A stretch of 64,000 nt of DNA from Hyperoodon ampullatus (GCA_949752795.1 OX457057.1:99475513-99539512), one strand, 5' to 3'. Positions 1-12,418 are shown, numbered from the stretch's first letter. Numbers and translations: made by a program. The notes: generated by a model not told the origin, from the sequence alone.

Positions 1-392
1 TCTTTGCCAATTTGATAGATATCTGTTACAATTCTTGGGTGGTAATCACAAAATCCTCATATTATTAATAATCTGTAAAACCATCAGAGTGTATGATTAT
101 TAATTTGCAGTCGTCTTTGAAAAAGTTGGTTGGAATGATTTTCTTTGAAAATATTTTAGGTAAAAGTAATCTTTGTAACAAAAAAGATATTCCTTGTCAT
201 TGCAATTTGAGTATTGTTCTTATATTGGAAAGAAATAGCATTTTAATCTTCTCTCTTTACTAAAATAACAAACACGAGAAAGCTTATTTTATAGTATGTA
301 GTAAGTAGAACTATAATGTAAAACTAAATTATTTCAGATAAATGAGTGGGATAGTCACATGATTCAGACTTTAAAAAAAAACACCACACAAC
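1..392. other. Intronic sequence, nothing recognised
   Basis: AT-rich single-copy-looking DNA with no open frame, repeat or regulatory motif that I can name. Confidence 0.6.
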
Positions 393-652
393 TTAGTGTT
401 TAGAGCAATGGCTGTAGAGTTAAGCAGCCTGTGTTCAAATCCTTGCTTTGCCACTTACTAAGTATATTATTTGAGGCAACTTACTGAGTGTACAATTTAA
501 GGTAACCTACTAAATATATAATTTGATGTTTCTGAGCTTTGGGTTTCTCATCTTTAAAAGGAGAATAACTAATAATACCTACTTTATAGGATTGTTGAGA
601 GGATTAGAAATACTGTTTAAGACTGCTGAGCACATAGTAGGCATTTAATAAA
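393..652 (+). repeat. MIR SINE
   Basis: Follows the MIR order: tRNA-like head with a 'GTGTTCAAATCC' box, 'TGCCACTTACTA', a 'CTCATCTTTAAAA' core, 'TACCTACTTTATAGGATTGTTG', and an end near 'CACATAGTAGGCATTTAATAAA'. A short internal duplication (the 'cttactgagtg' stretch) sits in the middle. Confidence 0.85.
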
Positions 653-764
653 AGCTGGCAGTTGTTGGGTTTGGAAGTTTGGGGCCAGTTTTGTAGGGTG
701 GGGCAGGACATATCTTTCGTGTGTTCTTATTTACATAAATAAATGCAGAGATGCAAAGGGGCCT

Positions 765-1260
765 TGAGCAGTGGCAGCTGGAAGGGAGTGGTAGACATTC
801 TTTGTGGTAGGAATGGCATGAGCCAAGATAGAAAGTTCAGGACAAGTTGGAGGACAGGAGATTGATTTGACTGAAGCCTAGGCTTGTATAATTATAAAAT
901 AATGGCAATAAGGGCATAGAGATTGATTGGGACTAGACTTTGGAAGTCATTGAATGCTAGGTTGAGAAGTATAGGCTTTATGTGGGAGCACAAGAAGTTT
1001 TGATATGAGGAAAATGATCCGATCAGAGCATTCATCTTTTGGAAGATGAATCTAGCTACAGAGTACAGAATGAATTGAGGAAGAAAGAGACTGAAGACAG
1101 GAAGACTGGTTTAAACACATAGGTAAGGCAAGATCTGAGGGTTTAACGGAAAACAAGAGGGAAGGTTTTGGGGGGAGTTGCTAGGAGTCACTGTTGTGAA
1201 GATCTCTGGATCTTCAAGTATACCCAGTTTGGAGATGAAGTTCAAAAGAAAGAGTCTGAG
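765..1260 (-). repeat. L2 LINE remnant
   Basis: Diverged text typical of the antisense strand of LINE-2: 'gaatggcatgagccaaga', a 'tttgactgaagcc'-like stretch, then 'tgaatgctaggttgagaag'. Boundaries are approximate. Confidence 0.5.
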
Positions 1261-2965
1261 TCTATTGAATAGGTTACATGGAATTAGGTAACCTCTGAGA
1301 GAAGATAAGACTCAGTGTGTACACTTTGGTTGTTGCTACCTTTTTAAAAAAAATTGAAGGGTAAAATATTCCTGTTTTTCATCAATAAAAATCATATGTT
1401 TATGCTGTTTCTTTGACAAAGTATAGTCTCCTGTAGAAATTTACTTATCTAACATTTTGAGTTCTTAGCGAACAGGGAATCTCACTTTTAGACATTGTAT
1501 TTCTGAAGGTATTATCTTAAAATACTTCACTGTAAGGTGAAATTCTTCTCTGTGTGGTTTTTCCAACTTTTGTGAATGCAACTGGACTTTAGAAACATCA
1601 GTTTTGTGAGCAGAAGTGATGAAAAGTGAAGTATAGACTTCTTGTTAAGTAGCTTAGAATGTTGAAGGCAGTGAAATATGGAGCAATAAAAAATAGGAAA
1701 CTGAGGATGTGCTCTTTAGAAAAAATATCACTTTCAGTACTTCTGTCTTAATTTCTTAAGTAAAAAAAAAAATTAGTTAGCAAATGCCATTCTTAGTCAT
1801 TCTGGTACCTGGTTGTAGCTCTACGCTAATTGTACTTTCCACTTGGCTGAATAATATGTAAGCAAGTTAGCCTAAAGATTTATATTAATATTTCTTTTTG
1901 ACTGATAAGTAAACTCACATGAGCTGTGGATTATCTGCTTGCTGTCTTCCTTTTATGTTACCAGTTGAAAAAAGAAGCAACCCCCAATTTTTAAAAAGCA
2001 AATACAGCTTTGTGATACGTTCAAGGTGTTTGCATTTTTTAAACCATAGAGTTTTATACCTTTCTTAATGTTCCTTTTAGTTTTCAAATATTTTCTAAAC
2101 TCAGAAATAAAGTCTTTATTATTTTTTTTATTCACATCTCTCCCCTTTAAGAGTATCCTTGAAAATATTTTTAAATTAATAAGCAAATGTAGCACATAGT
2201 ATTGAGGATTGTATATGTGTTATTTTTTTTACAAACACTTGTTTTTTTAGTGTGAAACTGCAAAAGCCCAGATCTGGTCAACTGAGTGTTATTTCATTTA
2301 CTAGAGACCTCAGATATTCAAAACAGGGATTTAATGTCTCAAACTATGAGATTCCAGTTGAGTCAATTTGAATTGATTTGAAGATATTCCTGTTTATCAA
2401 CAGAAGTTAGAACTACAATTCATTCCCTAGGACTGAGCTCTCTTACCCTTCCCTCCTTCTCCCCAAGCATAGCTGAGAACAGAATCTTCCCCGATTTGGG
2501 TCATGCTGGCACTGTCACTATGATGTCAGATATAGCCTTCCCGGTCTGTACTTCTTACATTCTTCGAAGCCTACTTGCTTCTTGGCAGGAAAAATAAGTT
2601 ATTAGATTGAGTGGCTAGCAGCTCATGGTATACTATTATAAGAAAATTCACAATTTTAAATGTCAGTTAGACCTCAATAAAGCTAAAATTAAAAAAAGAA
2701 AATTTATTCAATTTTTACATGAGGCGACATATGAGGTATGTGAAACATGAGTAGACTTTCATATTTTTCTCTCCCAAAAGATTGAAATAAAAGAAAATAA
2801 AGCCCACTGGTTGAATAGATTATTGTGTACATTTTTCTTACTCTTTTTTCATTGAAAGAACATTTTTTCTTACTCCTTTTGAATAAGCAATTTTGAATGC
2901 TAAATGTAAGTTCTTGACTAAGAAATCAGAGTCCTTCCCCAAAATAATCTTAAGCAGTTTGGCTA
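1261..2965. other. Intronic sequence, mostly unrecognised
   Basis: AT-rich and without a supported gene. A short stretch near 2650-2690 resembles the 3' end of an old L1 ('GTCAGTTAGACCTCAATAAAG'-like) but is too short to classify. Confidence 0.5.
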
Positions 2966-3460
2966 GTTAGCCAACAAATATTTATTGAGTGATTATTGGG
3001 TACCTGGTGCTATTTTAGGAACTGAAGATAGGGCAGTGAATAGACTGCTCTCTGGAGTTCTTTATACCTGTGGGGTTTGGTGATTGTGGAGAGAAACAGT
3101 AAACAAACAAATAAGGGAACAGATAATTTCAGAGGTCACAAATGCTATGAAGAAGCTGTAACAGGAAGAAATGATAGTGATGGAAGGGTTTAGAATGAGT
3201 GTTGAGGAAAAATTCCCTGATGATATTTAATCTGACACCTGAATGATAAAAAGCCAGACATGTGACGATCTGCAAGAAGAGTGAACTAGACAAGAGGGCC
3301 AGTTGGTGCAACAGCGCTAAAGTGGGAAGCAGCTAGTCATGATTGAGAAGACCGTTGTGGTAAGCTGAGGGGAGACTGGTAGATGAAGTTGGCAAGGGAC
3401 AGATCACAGAAGTCTATGGTGAAGGGTTTGGATTTTGTTCTTACAAATACAAAGGGAAGA
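2966..3460 (-). repeat. L2 LINE, 3' part
   Basis: Starts with 'CAACAAATATTTATTGAGTG', 'ACCTGGTGCTATTTTAGGAACTG' and 'GGCAGTGAATAG', the classic antisense L2 3' end. It continues through a diverged body ('AAATGCTATGAAGAAG', 'GACCGTTGTGG'). Confidence 0.75.
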
Positions 3461-4084
3461 CGCAGGATATCACTACCTACCTTTATGGATAAATATGTGT
3501 AACTTTTGAATTTGAAGATGGTGTTACTAATGATACTGGCTTAAAACAAATCTGTAGGGTAACCAATAGTTTTTCCAGACATAGAAAATCACTAATTTAT
3601 GGTACATAAATTATGTTTTTCCAGGAGTCTGCAGAAATAGGAGTGAATTCTTTTTAGTATTGCAAAGAGCCTAATGAAAATTGTGTGTTTGCTTTCAGTA
3701 GATTTATACAGGTGAAATATTATGTATATTTGCTTTGACCAATAATTATATTGACTCAGATCTTTGAGGCTAATTACCACATTATCATTATCATACATTG
3801 TGGTGATTTGCAGGCTGTTAATGAAATAAAACATCGTGCTTACACCTCAGAAACCCAGCACTGAGTTTCATTAGTTTTTATGTCTGACAGTTTGAGAGTT
3901 CTAATTAGCCATTATAACTGATTAATAAAACATGAGTGCATTTGATAGACAAAAGTCTTTAAAGACATGGAATCTGTGGAGAATAAAGGATTTTTCATAG
4001 TTAGGTTGAGAACCACAGATAAATGTCCCAATCTCTAGAGGGACTTATAGGGAAAAGGGAACTAGTATTTTTTGGGGGGAAGGT
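3461..4084. other. Intronic sequence, nothing recognised
   Basis: No open frame, repeat consensus or RNA gene that I recognise. Confidence 0.5.
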
Positions 4085-4190
4085 AAAACCCTTATATCAC
4101 ATTTCATCTGCACAGCAAATCTGTGAAATAGGTATAGTTCATTTTTTGCAGATGATGAAACCCAAGGTAATTATATAATTTATGAAAATT
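4085..4190 (-). repeat. MIR remnant
   Basis: Antisense MIR-like order ('TTATATCACATTTCATCTGCACAG', 'GATGATGAAACCCAAGG') ending where the next SINE begins. Short and diverged. Confidence 0.45.
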
Positions 4191-4197
4191 CACAAAC

Positions 4198-4578
4198 TTT
4201 TTTTTTTAAGTCTTTATTTTAAAATTTATTTTTGGCTGTGCTGGGTTTTCGTTGCTGTGCATGGGCTTTCTCTAGTTGCGGCGAGCGGGAGCTACTCTTC
4301 GTTGCGGTGCGCGGGCTTCTCATTGCGGTGGCTTTTCTTGTTGTGGAGCATGGGCTCTAGGTGCGCGGGCTTCAGTAGTTGCAACACGCAGGCTCAGTAG
4401 TAGTGGCACGCAGGCCCTAGAGTGCACCGGCTTCAGTAATTGTGGCGCGTGGTTTCAGTAGTTGTGGCGCACGGGCTTAGTTGCTCTGCGGCGTGTGGGA
4501 TCTCCCAGACGAGGGCTTGAACCCGTGTTCCCCACGTTGGCAGACGGATTCTTAACCACTGCGCCACCAGGGAAGTCC
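4198..4578 (-). mobile_element. CHR-type SINE, long form
   Basis: Poly-T, a T/A-rich tail, then 'TTTTTGGCTGTGCTGGG', repeated 'GGGCTTC..TAGTTG' modules and a tRNA-like head 'GGGCTTGAACCCGTGTTCCC' ending 'GCGCCACCAGGGAAGTCC'. The element reads on the minus strand and is antisense to RAP1A. A clear target duplication was not found. Confidence 0.9.
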
Positions 4579-4699
4579 ATAGACTCTTAATTGTAGAGGT
4601 TAATGCTGACTGCAAACTTTTAGAGGAAAGGACTACTGCAGTACAAAGCACAAAATAAATGATCAGTTAATATTTGTGTTTTGCTTGCATGCAAACACG

Positions 4700-4719
4700 A
4701 ATGAATGAATGAATGAATT
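4700..4719. repeat. Tetranucleotide microsatellite (GAAT)n
   Basis: About five GAAT units in a row. Confidence 0.85.
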
Positions 4720-5409
4720 AGTAGGTGAATGACGGAAGACTGCCTCTATCCCTCTAATCTTTTCTTCAGTGCAGCACACCCTTTTTCTTCTATTAGATGA
4801 GTCTCAGAAACTCTTCAGAAATAATTGACTTCACCTATCTTTTTTCTCTGCAAAATTCCTCCCCCCATGTAGCTTAAATTACTTAAAATAAATCACACAG
4901 TAAAAATTCTAAGGAGGGAAATAAAGACCAGAAACTCAGAAAGTACAATTTTCACTAAGATTTTAACTACCTGAGTAGTCCCTAATGTTTTCAGCTTTAA
5001 AAGAAATCTGCTTTAGACCCTTGCATTCACATTCAAGATATCATCTTCTTTTGGTTCTGCTTCTATCTCTTAAATTGTTTATAATTGTTTAAAAATTTAC
5101 TGTAGTTTTTTGAAGTGAGGTGGCGGAACAACAGTAATCAAAATATTTATGCAGCCAACATTAATTGTCCACGTAATCTCTAATTGTTTCAGTGTGGGGG
5201 GGGTGTTTATTTCTGTCTTCTATTAGTACACCATAGTGTGTGATTTATTGTTCAGAAATATGAACTGATAATTCCGGGGCATTTAATGGTTAGTAGGGTT
5301 AAAAACATACATAATGGGGATTTTTTTCCCTCAACTAATGTTAATACTCAGGCAGAATAGCAGTATGAGATCTCTCTAAACTTCATATTTATAAAGTTTC
5401 TAATCCTTC
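4720..5409. other. Intronic sequence, nothing recognised
   Basis: AT-rich; a short G run lies near 5194-5202. No feature supported. Confidence 0.5.
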
Positions 5410-5426
5410 AAATGAATTAATATCTT

Positions 5427-5778
5427 TTTTTAATATAAATTTATTTTTTTTATTGGCTGAGTTGGGTCTTCGTTGCTGCATGCGGGCTTTCTTTAGTTGA
5501 GGCGAGCGGGGGCTACTCTTCATTGCAGTGTGCAGGCTTCTCATTGCAGTGGCTTCTCTTGTTGCGGAGCACGGGCTCTAGGCACACGGGCTTCAGTAGT
5601 TGTGGCACGAGGGCTTCAGTAGTTGTGGCTCACAGGCTCTAGAGCGCAGGCTCAGTAGTTGTGGCACACGGGCTTAGTTGCTCCGTGGCATGTGGGATCT
5701 TCCCGGACCAGGGCTCGAACCTGTGTTCCCTGCATTGGCAGGTGGATTCTTAACCACTGCACCACCAGGGAAGGCCCC
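5427..5778 (-). mobile_element. CHR-type SINE, long form, with 17-bp target duplication
   Basis: Same architecture as the copy at 4198. It is flanked by a perfect direct repeat AAATGAATTAATATCTT at 5410-5426 and 5779-5795, which fixes both ends as one retrotransposition event. Confidence 0.95.
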
Positions 5779-5795
5779 AAATGAATTAATATCTT

Positions 5796-7525
5796 AATAA
5801 GTTAAGTTTAGAGTACTTTTAAATGAATACTTAATAGGAATGGATACCTAAGAGATGAAAATAGATGCAGATAATCGAGAGATTGAAAGAAACTATTTTA
5901 GTGGAAGGTTGCGAAAGGGAAGGGATTATAATACAGGATTTACCATGAGGAAATGGATGACACATGGAAGTTGCTATGCTAGACTGTGAAAAGAAATTTA
6001 TCTTCACCAAAAGAGAAATGAAATTGATGAAATGAGGGCTAAAAGGAGATAAATTAACATTGAAGGGTAGAAAGAACACTTTAGGTTAGATATGGTGGCC
6101 TACAGGGACCTTCTGACAGGATATGATGAATCTCATCATTTGTGGCAGTATCACTACTTCATGAAGGATGAGATCTGTCTTGTTGATTTGTGTTCGAAGT
6201 ACAATAAACCTAGACAGAATGAAGAGTGTTGTTTTTGTGAAGAAGGAACATATTTTTTAATTTGTCTCTAGTTGTCTGAGACTAAGGTTATAATATGACG
6301 GGTCTATAAAAGATAACTTTAGGTGATATTTGGTTCTTGGTATCCTCAAAGTGCTTTTTTCTGGGGGGGGGGTTGGGGCTAGATTTCTGTATGACAGCTT
6401 TCAACTGCTCAACTGTTGTATGCTGCTGCTGTTTATTCTAATCATATAGTCAGTTTAGTAATGAGGTACATAACTCCCTGGCGTGAGATTTTCATGCTTC
6501 AGAAAATTGTTTTGCATATAAAGTACACGTATCAATTTGCCCTGTTGATGTGTATATCTAAAAGTTGATGTGACACTTTTATAAATTTAATTATTTAAGA
6601 ATATTAGATTAATTTAAGAAAAACCATGGGCAAGTCAGTTGGAAGGTGAATCTTATGTCTTCAGACCCACCTTTATTTGTTTAGATCTTCAGATATTAGG
6701 TTATTCTGATGTTGTGTCTTTTACATCCAGATGATAAGTCTGGAACTTAAAAAAAATTTCCTGTGCCTTTTGAATATTGAGTTTCACACTTGGGACAAAC
6801 TCCATTGTAAGACATTCCTTTGAATTTTAAATAAATGTTTGGTAACTTCTCACTAGTAGTCAAATGTCATAATTTTTACTTTAAAATATGACAGCATTAT
6901 AACTCAAGTACAGTTGAAACTATGGGTAGGAGGGTTTTAGGTGATGTAGTCATTCTCTTATTTCCATTATGCTTTAGACTTGTACTACTGTCATCAATAG
7001 AACAAGCTTGAGGTTGTGTCACCACTCAGTGCCATCTGCTTGTGTGTGTATGTAAGCAGTAGGCCTTAACACTGGATATAAAGAATCATTGCTTTGTGAT
7101 GTTCCAAACTGGCTCTGCTTAGGTTCAACTGTACTGGGTTGAGCTTGTGTCTATAGTGAATTGTCACATTTTTGATCTTTTGCAGCTATAACATTTCCAT
7201 AACCATGTATTTAATGTCTCCTGTGTGTTGATGTGCTGAAGATGGACATGTGAAGTTTTTTAGTAGTACAAAGAGAATGCCTATTTAATCAGTAAAATTT
7301 TTCAATGATTTTTTTTTAAAGCATTCAAATACTTGCAAAAGAGAGATGGCTCTATATGAAGGACCAACCATCCTCTCTCCACCTTGTGGTTAGTTTCACA
7401 GTATAAGAAACTATTTTTTTTAGTTCTATAAGCCAAACTGTTTTGTAGAAAATCAATCATGTAATTGCTTTTGTCTGCACCATTTAAAGAAATGCTCTAT
7501 TGTTAAGAGAGAAAAAGTTGATTAA
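5796..7525. other. Intronic sequence, repeat-poor
   Basis: About 1.7 kb in which I recognise no repeat family, RNA gene or supported open frame. The part at 6990-7300 looks single-copy. Confidence 0.5.
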
Positions 7526-7529
7526 CAGT

Positions 7530-7745
7530 GTTTATATAGTATGATTTCAATTCTTATTTTTTACAAGTTTCTATTCATATGTAGAATATAGGCAAAAAGG
7601 AAACATCAGTAGGATCAAAGTTGTTATCGTGAAGTTGGGATTACAGGTGATTTTTATTTTTCTTTTTAAATTTAAACTTTTTTCTGAATTTTATACACTG
7701 TTCATATATATATTTTATAATTAGAAAATGAAGGTTCTAAGATGA
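7530..7745 (+). repeat. Old L1M 3' end
   Basis: 'TATGATTTCAATTC', then 'GTTGGGATTACAGGTGATTTTTATTT' spread over diverged sequence, and an AT-rich end, matching the order at old L1 3' UTRs. Confidence 0.5.
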
Positions 7746-8180
7746 GTTCATTATAGAATATGAAATTAAATTTAATAAAGCTTTTAAAGATGAAGATTCT
7801 TTGGGGATAAAATGAGTTAAAGACTTTACAGATGAATTAAACAAATGCATTCCTGAGATGGAATTATATATAATGATAAAATCTGTACTTTAAAACAAAA
7901 ACAAGCAAAATTAAGTTAGTTTTCTTGGTGTAGCAAGTGAGAGAAATGGGAAAAGTGTACTATTGATATGATGACTTGGAAAACTTTTGATTCTTCTAAC
8001 TCAGGTTTGCCTCAGTTACATTCATTTGTATACTGTTTTATAGATAATTGTTTAATTACAAGATATAAATGTATTTATATAAATGATATGCCACATCTCA
8101 CATTGAATATTTGGTTATTTGATACTGTATTTGTGGTCAGCAGGCAAAACACTATGAAAGTTTGTATATAGTATCTATGA
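7746..8180. other. Intronic sequence, nothing recognised
   Basis: AT-rich; the short open frame here has no recognisable domain. Confidence 0.5.
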
Positions 8181-8320
8181 GCTGTTACTTCACCTCTTTA
8201 TTTCCCATTTGTTTTCATCTGTAAAATGGAAAAAGACATGTTTGAAGATTGAATAAATATGCCTGGCGTACAAAAAGCACTTAAATATCATTGCTGCCGT
8301 TATTATTACTACCACCAAAA
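8181..8320 (+). repeat. MIR, 3' half
   Basis: 'GTTTTCATCTGTAAAATGGA' followed by 'AATATGCCTGGCGTAC' and a 'TATTATTACTACC' end, the MIR core and LINE-like tail. Confidence 0.75.
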
Positions 8321-9422
8321 GTTGGCATCGATGTCTATAAGAAATTGGAGAAGATCACTAGGGACTGAAGCAACGTCTTAATCCTTTGTATCCATTTTGA
8401 CTAACCCAGTGTATTCTCTTTTAGTTAAGTGGGACTACTACCTGTACACTTAGGTAGATTCATTATTTATGTACACAGTGAATCTTGGCATTTGTGGTTT
8501 AACGTTTTAAACCCAGAGTCTTTAACATGGGGGGTTTGTAATTTGGGGTAGGCAGAATTTTGAATCTTGGCATATTTCAAGGCTGACATGCTAAACACGT
8601 TTATTACCTAGCGAATTGAATGTAGCTGACAGCATCCCAGTTATTATTACCAACAGTGACTTTTGTTCCCTACTTGTTTAAGATTCATCCTGGGATTAAA
8701 AACTTGTGTTTCTTTGTGAATGATGCCCTGAGAAGGCCAGTAGTTAATACTGGATTTTGCAGATTTAACTGAAGTGAGTTTATTTTAGTGGCAAAATTTA
8801 TGAATTTTGTTTATTTCTTTTATGTTCTTCACAGTGCCTTGTACCCAGTAGAGATAATGGATAATAGGGTGTGTTTGATAGTTTGTGAAGAAATTTGAAT
8901 CTCCAGGTTCCTTAAAGGAAAGGGAGGAGGTTAGCAGGAATTCCTAGATTTACGGGCTTTTAGGTTATTTTTATTTTTATCACTTAACTACATAATTTAA
9001 AAAATTTCTTAGACCAGATTAAAATATATATCTGTCTGGATTTCATATCTCCATGGAGTGGTATGATGATATAAGTGTGCCTCATTTAATAAAAGCTACT
9101 AGTCCCATCCATAGATATGTTGATTTTATTATATCTGCAGTAGGGACAAGGAATCTGTAGTTAACTCTGCCAGTGGATCCCAGATAATTCTGATGCAGTA
9201 CTTTTTCAATTTCTTACTCTATATGTTTTCATTTTAGTATTATTATTTTTTTAAAATCTGTATTGTATTTTTAAAGCCTTAGGACTATATGAATAAACTT
9301 TATATTTAATAATGAAAATTAATTTTATGTCTTAACTTTAAGTAGTTCAATGTGCATATATTACTTATTCAGACCTAAGTAATACCAAGTTCATTGTAGA
9401 AAAAATTAGAGTACCAATGAGG
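8321..9422. other. Intronic sequence, nothing recognised
   Basis: About 1.1 kb of AT-rich sequence without a supported feature. Confidence 0.5.
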
Positions 9423-9640
9423 CAGTGTTTCTCAGCCTTTTTATCATTATCACTTGCTCCCCCCACTCCAGTCTTTATATATATATTTTTCTAATCGTCC
9501 CCCTAATGAAATTTTAATACCACAGGTACTATACTGTATATTTGTTTATTTATTGTACATTAATCTGTGCTTTGTACACTTAAAGAGTTAAGATTTTTTT
9601 TACCCCCTTAGGAGCAATATTGCCCCTGTTGAGAATGAAT
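9423..9640. mobile_element. Nonautonomous DNA transposon, hAT-like
   Basis: Begins 'CAGTGTTTCTCAGCCTTTTT' and ends 'GCCCCTGTTGAGAATG', whose reverse complement starts similarly ('CATTCTCAACAGGGGC'). This indicates short terminal inverted repeats around an AT-rich core with no coding potential. The family name is not certain. Confidence 0.6.
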
Positions 9641-9920
9641 ACAATAAGCTAAAAGAAAAATCACTCTTAGCTTTACCTCCCAGTCTGTTAACATTTTGGT
9701 ATACTTCTTGCCTAGTGGTTTTCAATGCATATCTATTTTCCTTCAGAAAATGAGATCGGATGCATAATAGTTCATGCTCCCTTTAAAAAAAATATTGTGA
9801 ATTTTTTGTGAAAATGATATATTTTAATATTATATCTAATGGATAAATAATATCAATAGGTGTATTCTGTTATGTGAATTTGCAATCATTTTTAAAAATT
9901 ATTCCCTATAGTCATCAAAG

Positions 9921-10119
9921 TTTTTTTTTTTTTTTTTTGGTTGCGCTGGGTCTTAGTTGTGACAGGTGGGCTCCTTACTTAAGGCTAGAGGGCTCCTTAG
10001 TTGTGGCATGTGGGCTCCTTAGTTGTGGCATGTGGGATCTAGTTCCCTGACCAGGGATCGAACCTGGGCCCCCTGCATCTGGAGCGCAGTCTTAACCACT
10101 GTGCCACCAGGGAAGTCCC
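9921..10119 (-). mobile_element. CHR-type SINE
   Basis: A 19-T tract, then 'GGTTGCGCTGGGTCTTAG', three 'GGGCTCCTTA' modules and the head 'CCAGGGATCGAACCTGGGCC' to 'GTGCCACCAGGGAAGTCCC'. Inserted in the old LINE. Confidence 0.9.
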
Positions 10120-10370
10120 TCAATTTTTTATTATAAAAGCTCTGCTATGAATATCATTGTAGTTGAATTTTTCCAGGCATTCTAAATTATTTCCTTAGGA
10201 TGAATTCCAAGAATCAGAATTATTTTATTCTGTATATCTTAATATTTTTGATACGTATAACTTATTGAAAGTCCCTTTCCCCAAGGACAACCACTATTAA
10301 TGTGAATATTTGTCCAGCTTTTTCCTGTGTATATTCTAACATAAGTAGTTTTATAAATCTGTATCTATCT

Positions 10371-10521
10371 TTTTTTTTAATTTATTTTATTTTTTAAAAT
10401 TTATTTATTTTTGGCTGCACCACACCACGTTTGGGATCCTAGTTCCCCCACCAGGGATTGAACCCGCGCCCCCTGCATTGGAAGCACAGAGTCCCAACCA
10501 CTAGACCACCAGGGAAGTCCC
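10371..10521 (-). mobile_element. CHR-type SINE, short form (first of a pair)
   Basis: T/A-rich tail, 'TTTGGCTGCACCACACCACG', tRNA-like head with 'CCAGGGATTGAACCCGCGCC' and an end at 'CACCAGGGAAGTCCC'. Flanked by TATCTATCTTTT at 10362 and 10522. Confidence 0.9.
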
Positions 10522-10530
10522 TATCTATCT

Positions 10531-10748
10531 TTTTTTTTTTTTTTTTTTTTTTTGGCGGTATGCGGGCCTCTCACTGTTGTGGCCTCTCCCGTTGCAGAGC
10601 ACAGGCTCCGGACACACAGGCTCAGCGGCCATGGCTCACGGGCCCAGCTGCTCCACGGCAAGTGGGATCTTCCCAGACCGGGACACGAACCCGCGTCCCC
10701 TGCATCGGCAGGCGGACTCTCAACCACTGCGCCACCAGGGAAGCCCCC
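10531..10748 (-). mobile_element. CHR-type SINE, medium form (second of a pair)
   Basis: Long T tract, 'GGCGGTATGCGGGCCTCTCA', 'GCTCAGCGGCCATGGCTCAC' and the head ending 'GCGCCACCAGGGAAGCCC'. It shares its target duplication (TATCTATCTTTT at 10522 and 10749) with the element to its left. Confidence 0.92.
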
Positions 10749-11060
10749 TATCTATCTTTTAAAAAAGAATAATAGAATGAACTTTAACTATGGCAAATTG
10801 CTTTTTTGCCCAAGGCATTTTGGTCGTCTTTTCATATCACTATATGTAATTTATCCCATTTCTTTTTAGCAATGTTCTACCGAACTGATGTACATTTATC
10901 CATTCTTTTATTGGAGGGCCTTTTGTTTCCTGGGGTTTTTTTGTTTTTGGCATACATCTTTGTTTGCTTGTGTTCTTCTGTATCATAAATTCCCATTTAT
11001 GGTGGAATTGCCGGGTTATTTAAGAATTAGAATTGCATTATATGCTTGAGTCTCTTTTTA

Positions 11061-11734
11061 GGCTTTCACTTCTTTTTCATTCCTTTACATGTCTACTCTG
11101 ATGTTGGTACTAGATTTTCATTACTGTACTTTATAGTGTTGTACTTTTATATCTGGAAATATAAAAAGTTCTGTTAAGTAGGCAGATGTACTTTTGTATA
11201 TTTTTCAGATTACAAGTTACAGTTTAAGTTTGGCTAGGTTTTGTTTCTTTGTTTTTTAAAACACAAGTATTGTATTTAAACTAGATTAGAATAATACAAA
11301 TTTTTGAGGATTGACATTTTTAGGGTTGAGAACTTTTAGTGCCTGGCAGTAATTCAGAACTCTAAAAGTACCTCTAAGTTGCAAAGTAGACAAACAAAGT
11401 TGTTGGGCTGTGAGTTCTATGGAAATACTTGGAACCACAACATTTCTGTCCAGTATGCCTTTTAATCTTTGGTTTTTTGATTGAAGTATCTTGGATATAT
11501 ACTCTCTCTGCTATCTAACTTTTATTCCTTTTAAAAGGAGATGTATTCTCTCTCTCTTTGTACATCTTTGGTAATGTACTTATTTTAGATATCTCATAAT
11601 ATGCTGTTTCTGCTTGTTTTTACAGAGTTCCTTTATATTATTGTCTTCAGAGTTATTCATACATTTTTCTGAGGTTTAGAGTTCATAAAGTTCAAAATAT
11701 ATGAGAATAGATCTATTAAACGTTGCAGAAGAAT
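11061..11734. other. Intronic sequence, nothing recognised
   Basis: AT-rich, no supported feature. Confidence 0.5.
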
Positions 11735-11749
11735 TATGCTTTGGTTTTC

Positions 11750-12072
11750 TTTTTTTTTAATAAATTTATTTTATTTATTTATTTTTGGCTGCATTGGGTC
11801 TTTGTTGCTGCGCGCGGGCTTTCTTTAGTTGCGGCAAGTGGGGGCTACTCTTCCTTGCGGCGCGTGGGCTTCTCATTGCGGTGGCTTCTCTTGTTGCGGA
11901 GCATGGGCTCTAGGCATGCAGGCTTCAGTAGTTGTGGCACGCGGGCTCAGTAGTTGTGGCGCACGGGCTTATTTGCTCCGCGGCATGTGAGATCTTTCCG
12001 GACCAGGGCTTGAACCTGTGTCCGCTGCATTGGCAGGCAGATTCTTAACCACTGCGCCACCAGGGAAGCCCC
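11750..12072 (-). mobile_element. CHR-type SINE, long form, with 15-bp target duplication
   Basis: Perfect direct repeats TATGCTTTGGTTTTC at 11735-11749 and 12073-12087 flank a full-length long-form element with a TTTA-rich tail. Confidence 0.95.
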
Positions 12073-12258
12073 TATGCTTTGGTTTTCAAAGTAGAAGTGT
12101 TTTTAGGCTTTTTTTTTAAGGCACTAATTGTTTTCTGAGACAGTTTCTAATTTAAATTTAACTGCTCACACCATTACTAAAATCTTTAAATGTTGATTCT
12201 GACCCTACTTACTATGATTCTATCTATGACCTAACTTTTTTCTTAAGACACACTTTTG

Positions 12259-12403
12259 TTTTTTAATTTTATTTATGTATTTATTTATTTGTTTTGGCTG
12301 TACCGCATGGCTTGTGAGATCTTAATTCCTGGACCAGGGATTGAACCCGTGCCCTTGGCAGTGAAAGCATGGAGTCTAACCACTGGTTCGCCAGGGAACT
12401 CCC
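12259..12403 (-). mobile_element. CHR-type SINE, short form, with 15-bp target duplication
   Basis: TAAGACACACTTTTG at 12244-12258 and 12404-12418 flank an element of about 145 bp: TTTA-rich tail, a short linker and the tRNA-like head with 'CCAGGGATTGAACCCGTGCC'. Confidence 0.94.
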
Positions 12404-12418
12404 TAAGACACACTTTTG

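Larger units (their letters stand above)
9650..11060 (-). repeat. Decayed old LINE (L1M-like), split by three SINEs
   Basis: Fragments at 9650-9915, 10120-10360 and 10760-11060 carry antisense L1 3' text in the right order ('TTCCTTAGGATGAATTCCAAG', 'TTTATCCATTCTTTTATTGGAGG', 'GGTGGAATTGCCGGGTT'). Strongly diverged, hence moderate confidence. Confidence 0.45.

Noticed and set aside
4240..4560. GC- and CpG-rich patch that could pass as a small CpG island or promoter
   Set aside because: The CpG is all inside a SINE body. No unique CpG island was found upstream of the RAP1A coding exons in this window.
9921..10119. tRNA-like box sequences in SINE heads
   Set aside because: A and B box-like text exists because the SINE derives from a tRNA. 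There is no intact cloverleaf, so no tRNA gene is called.
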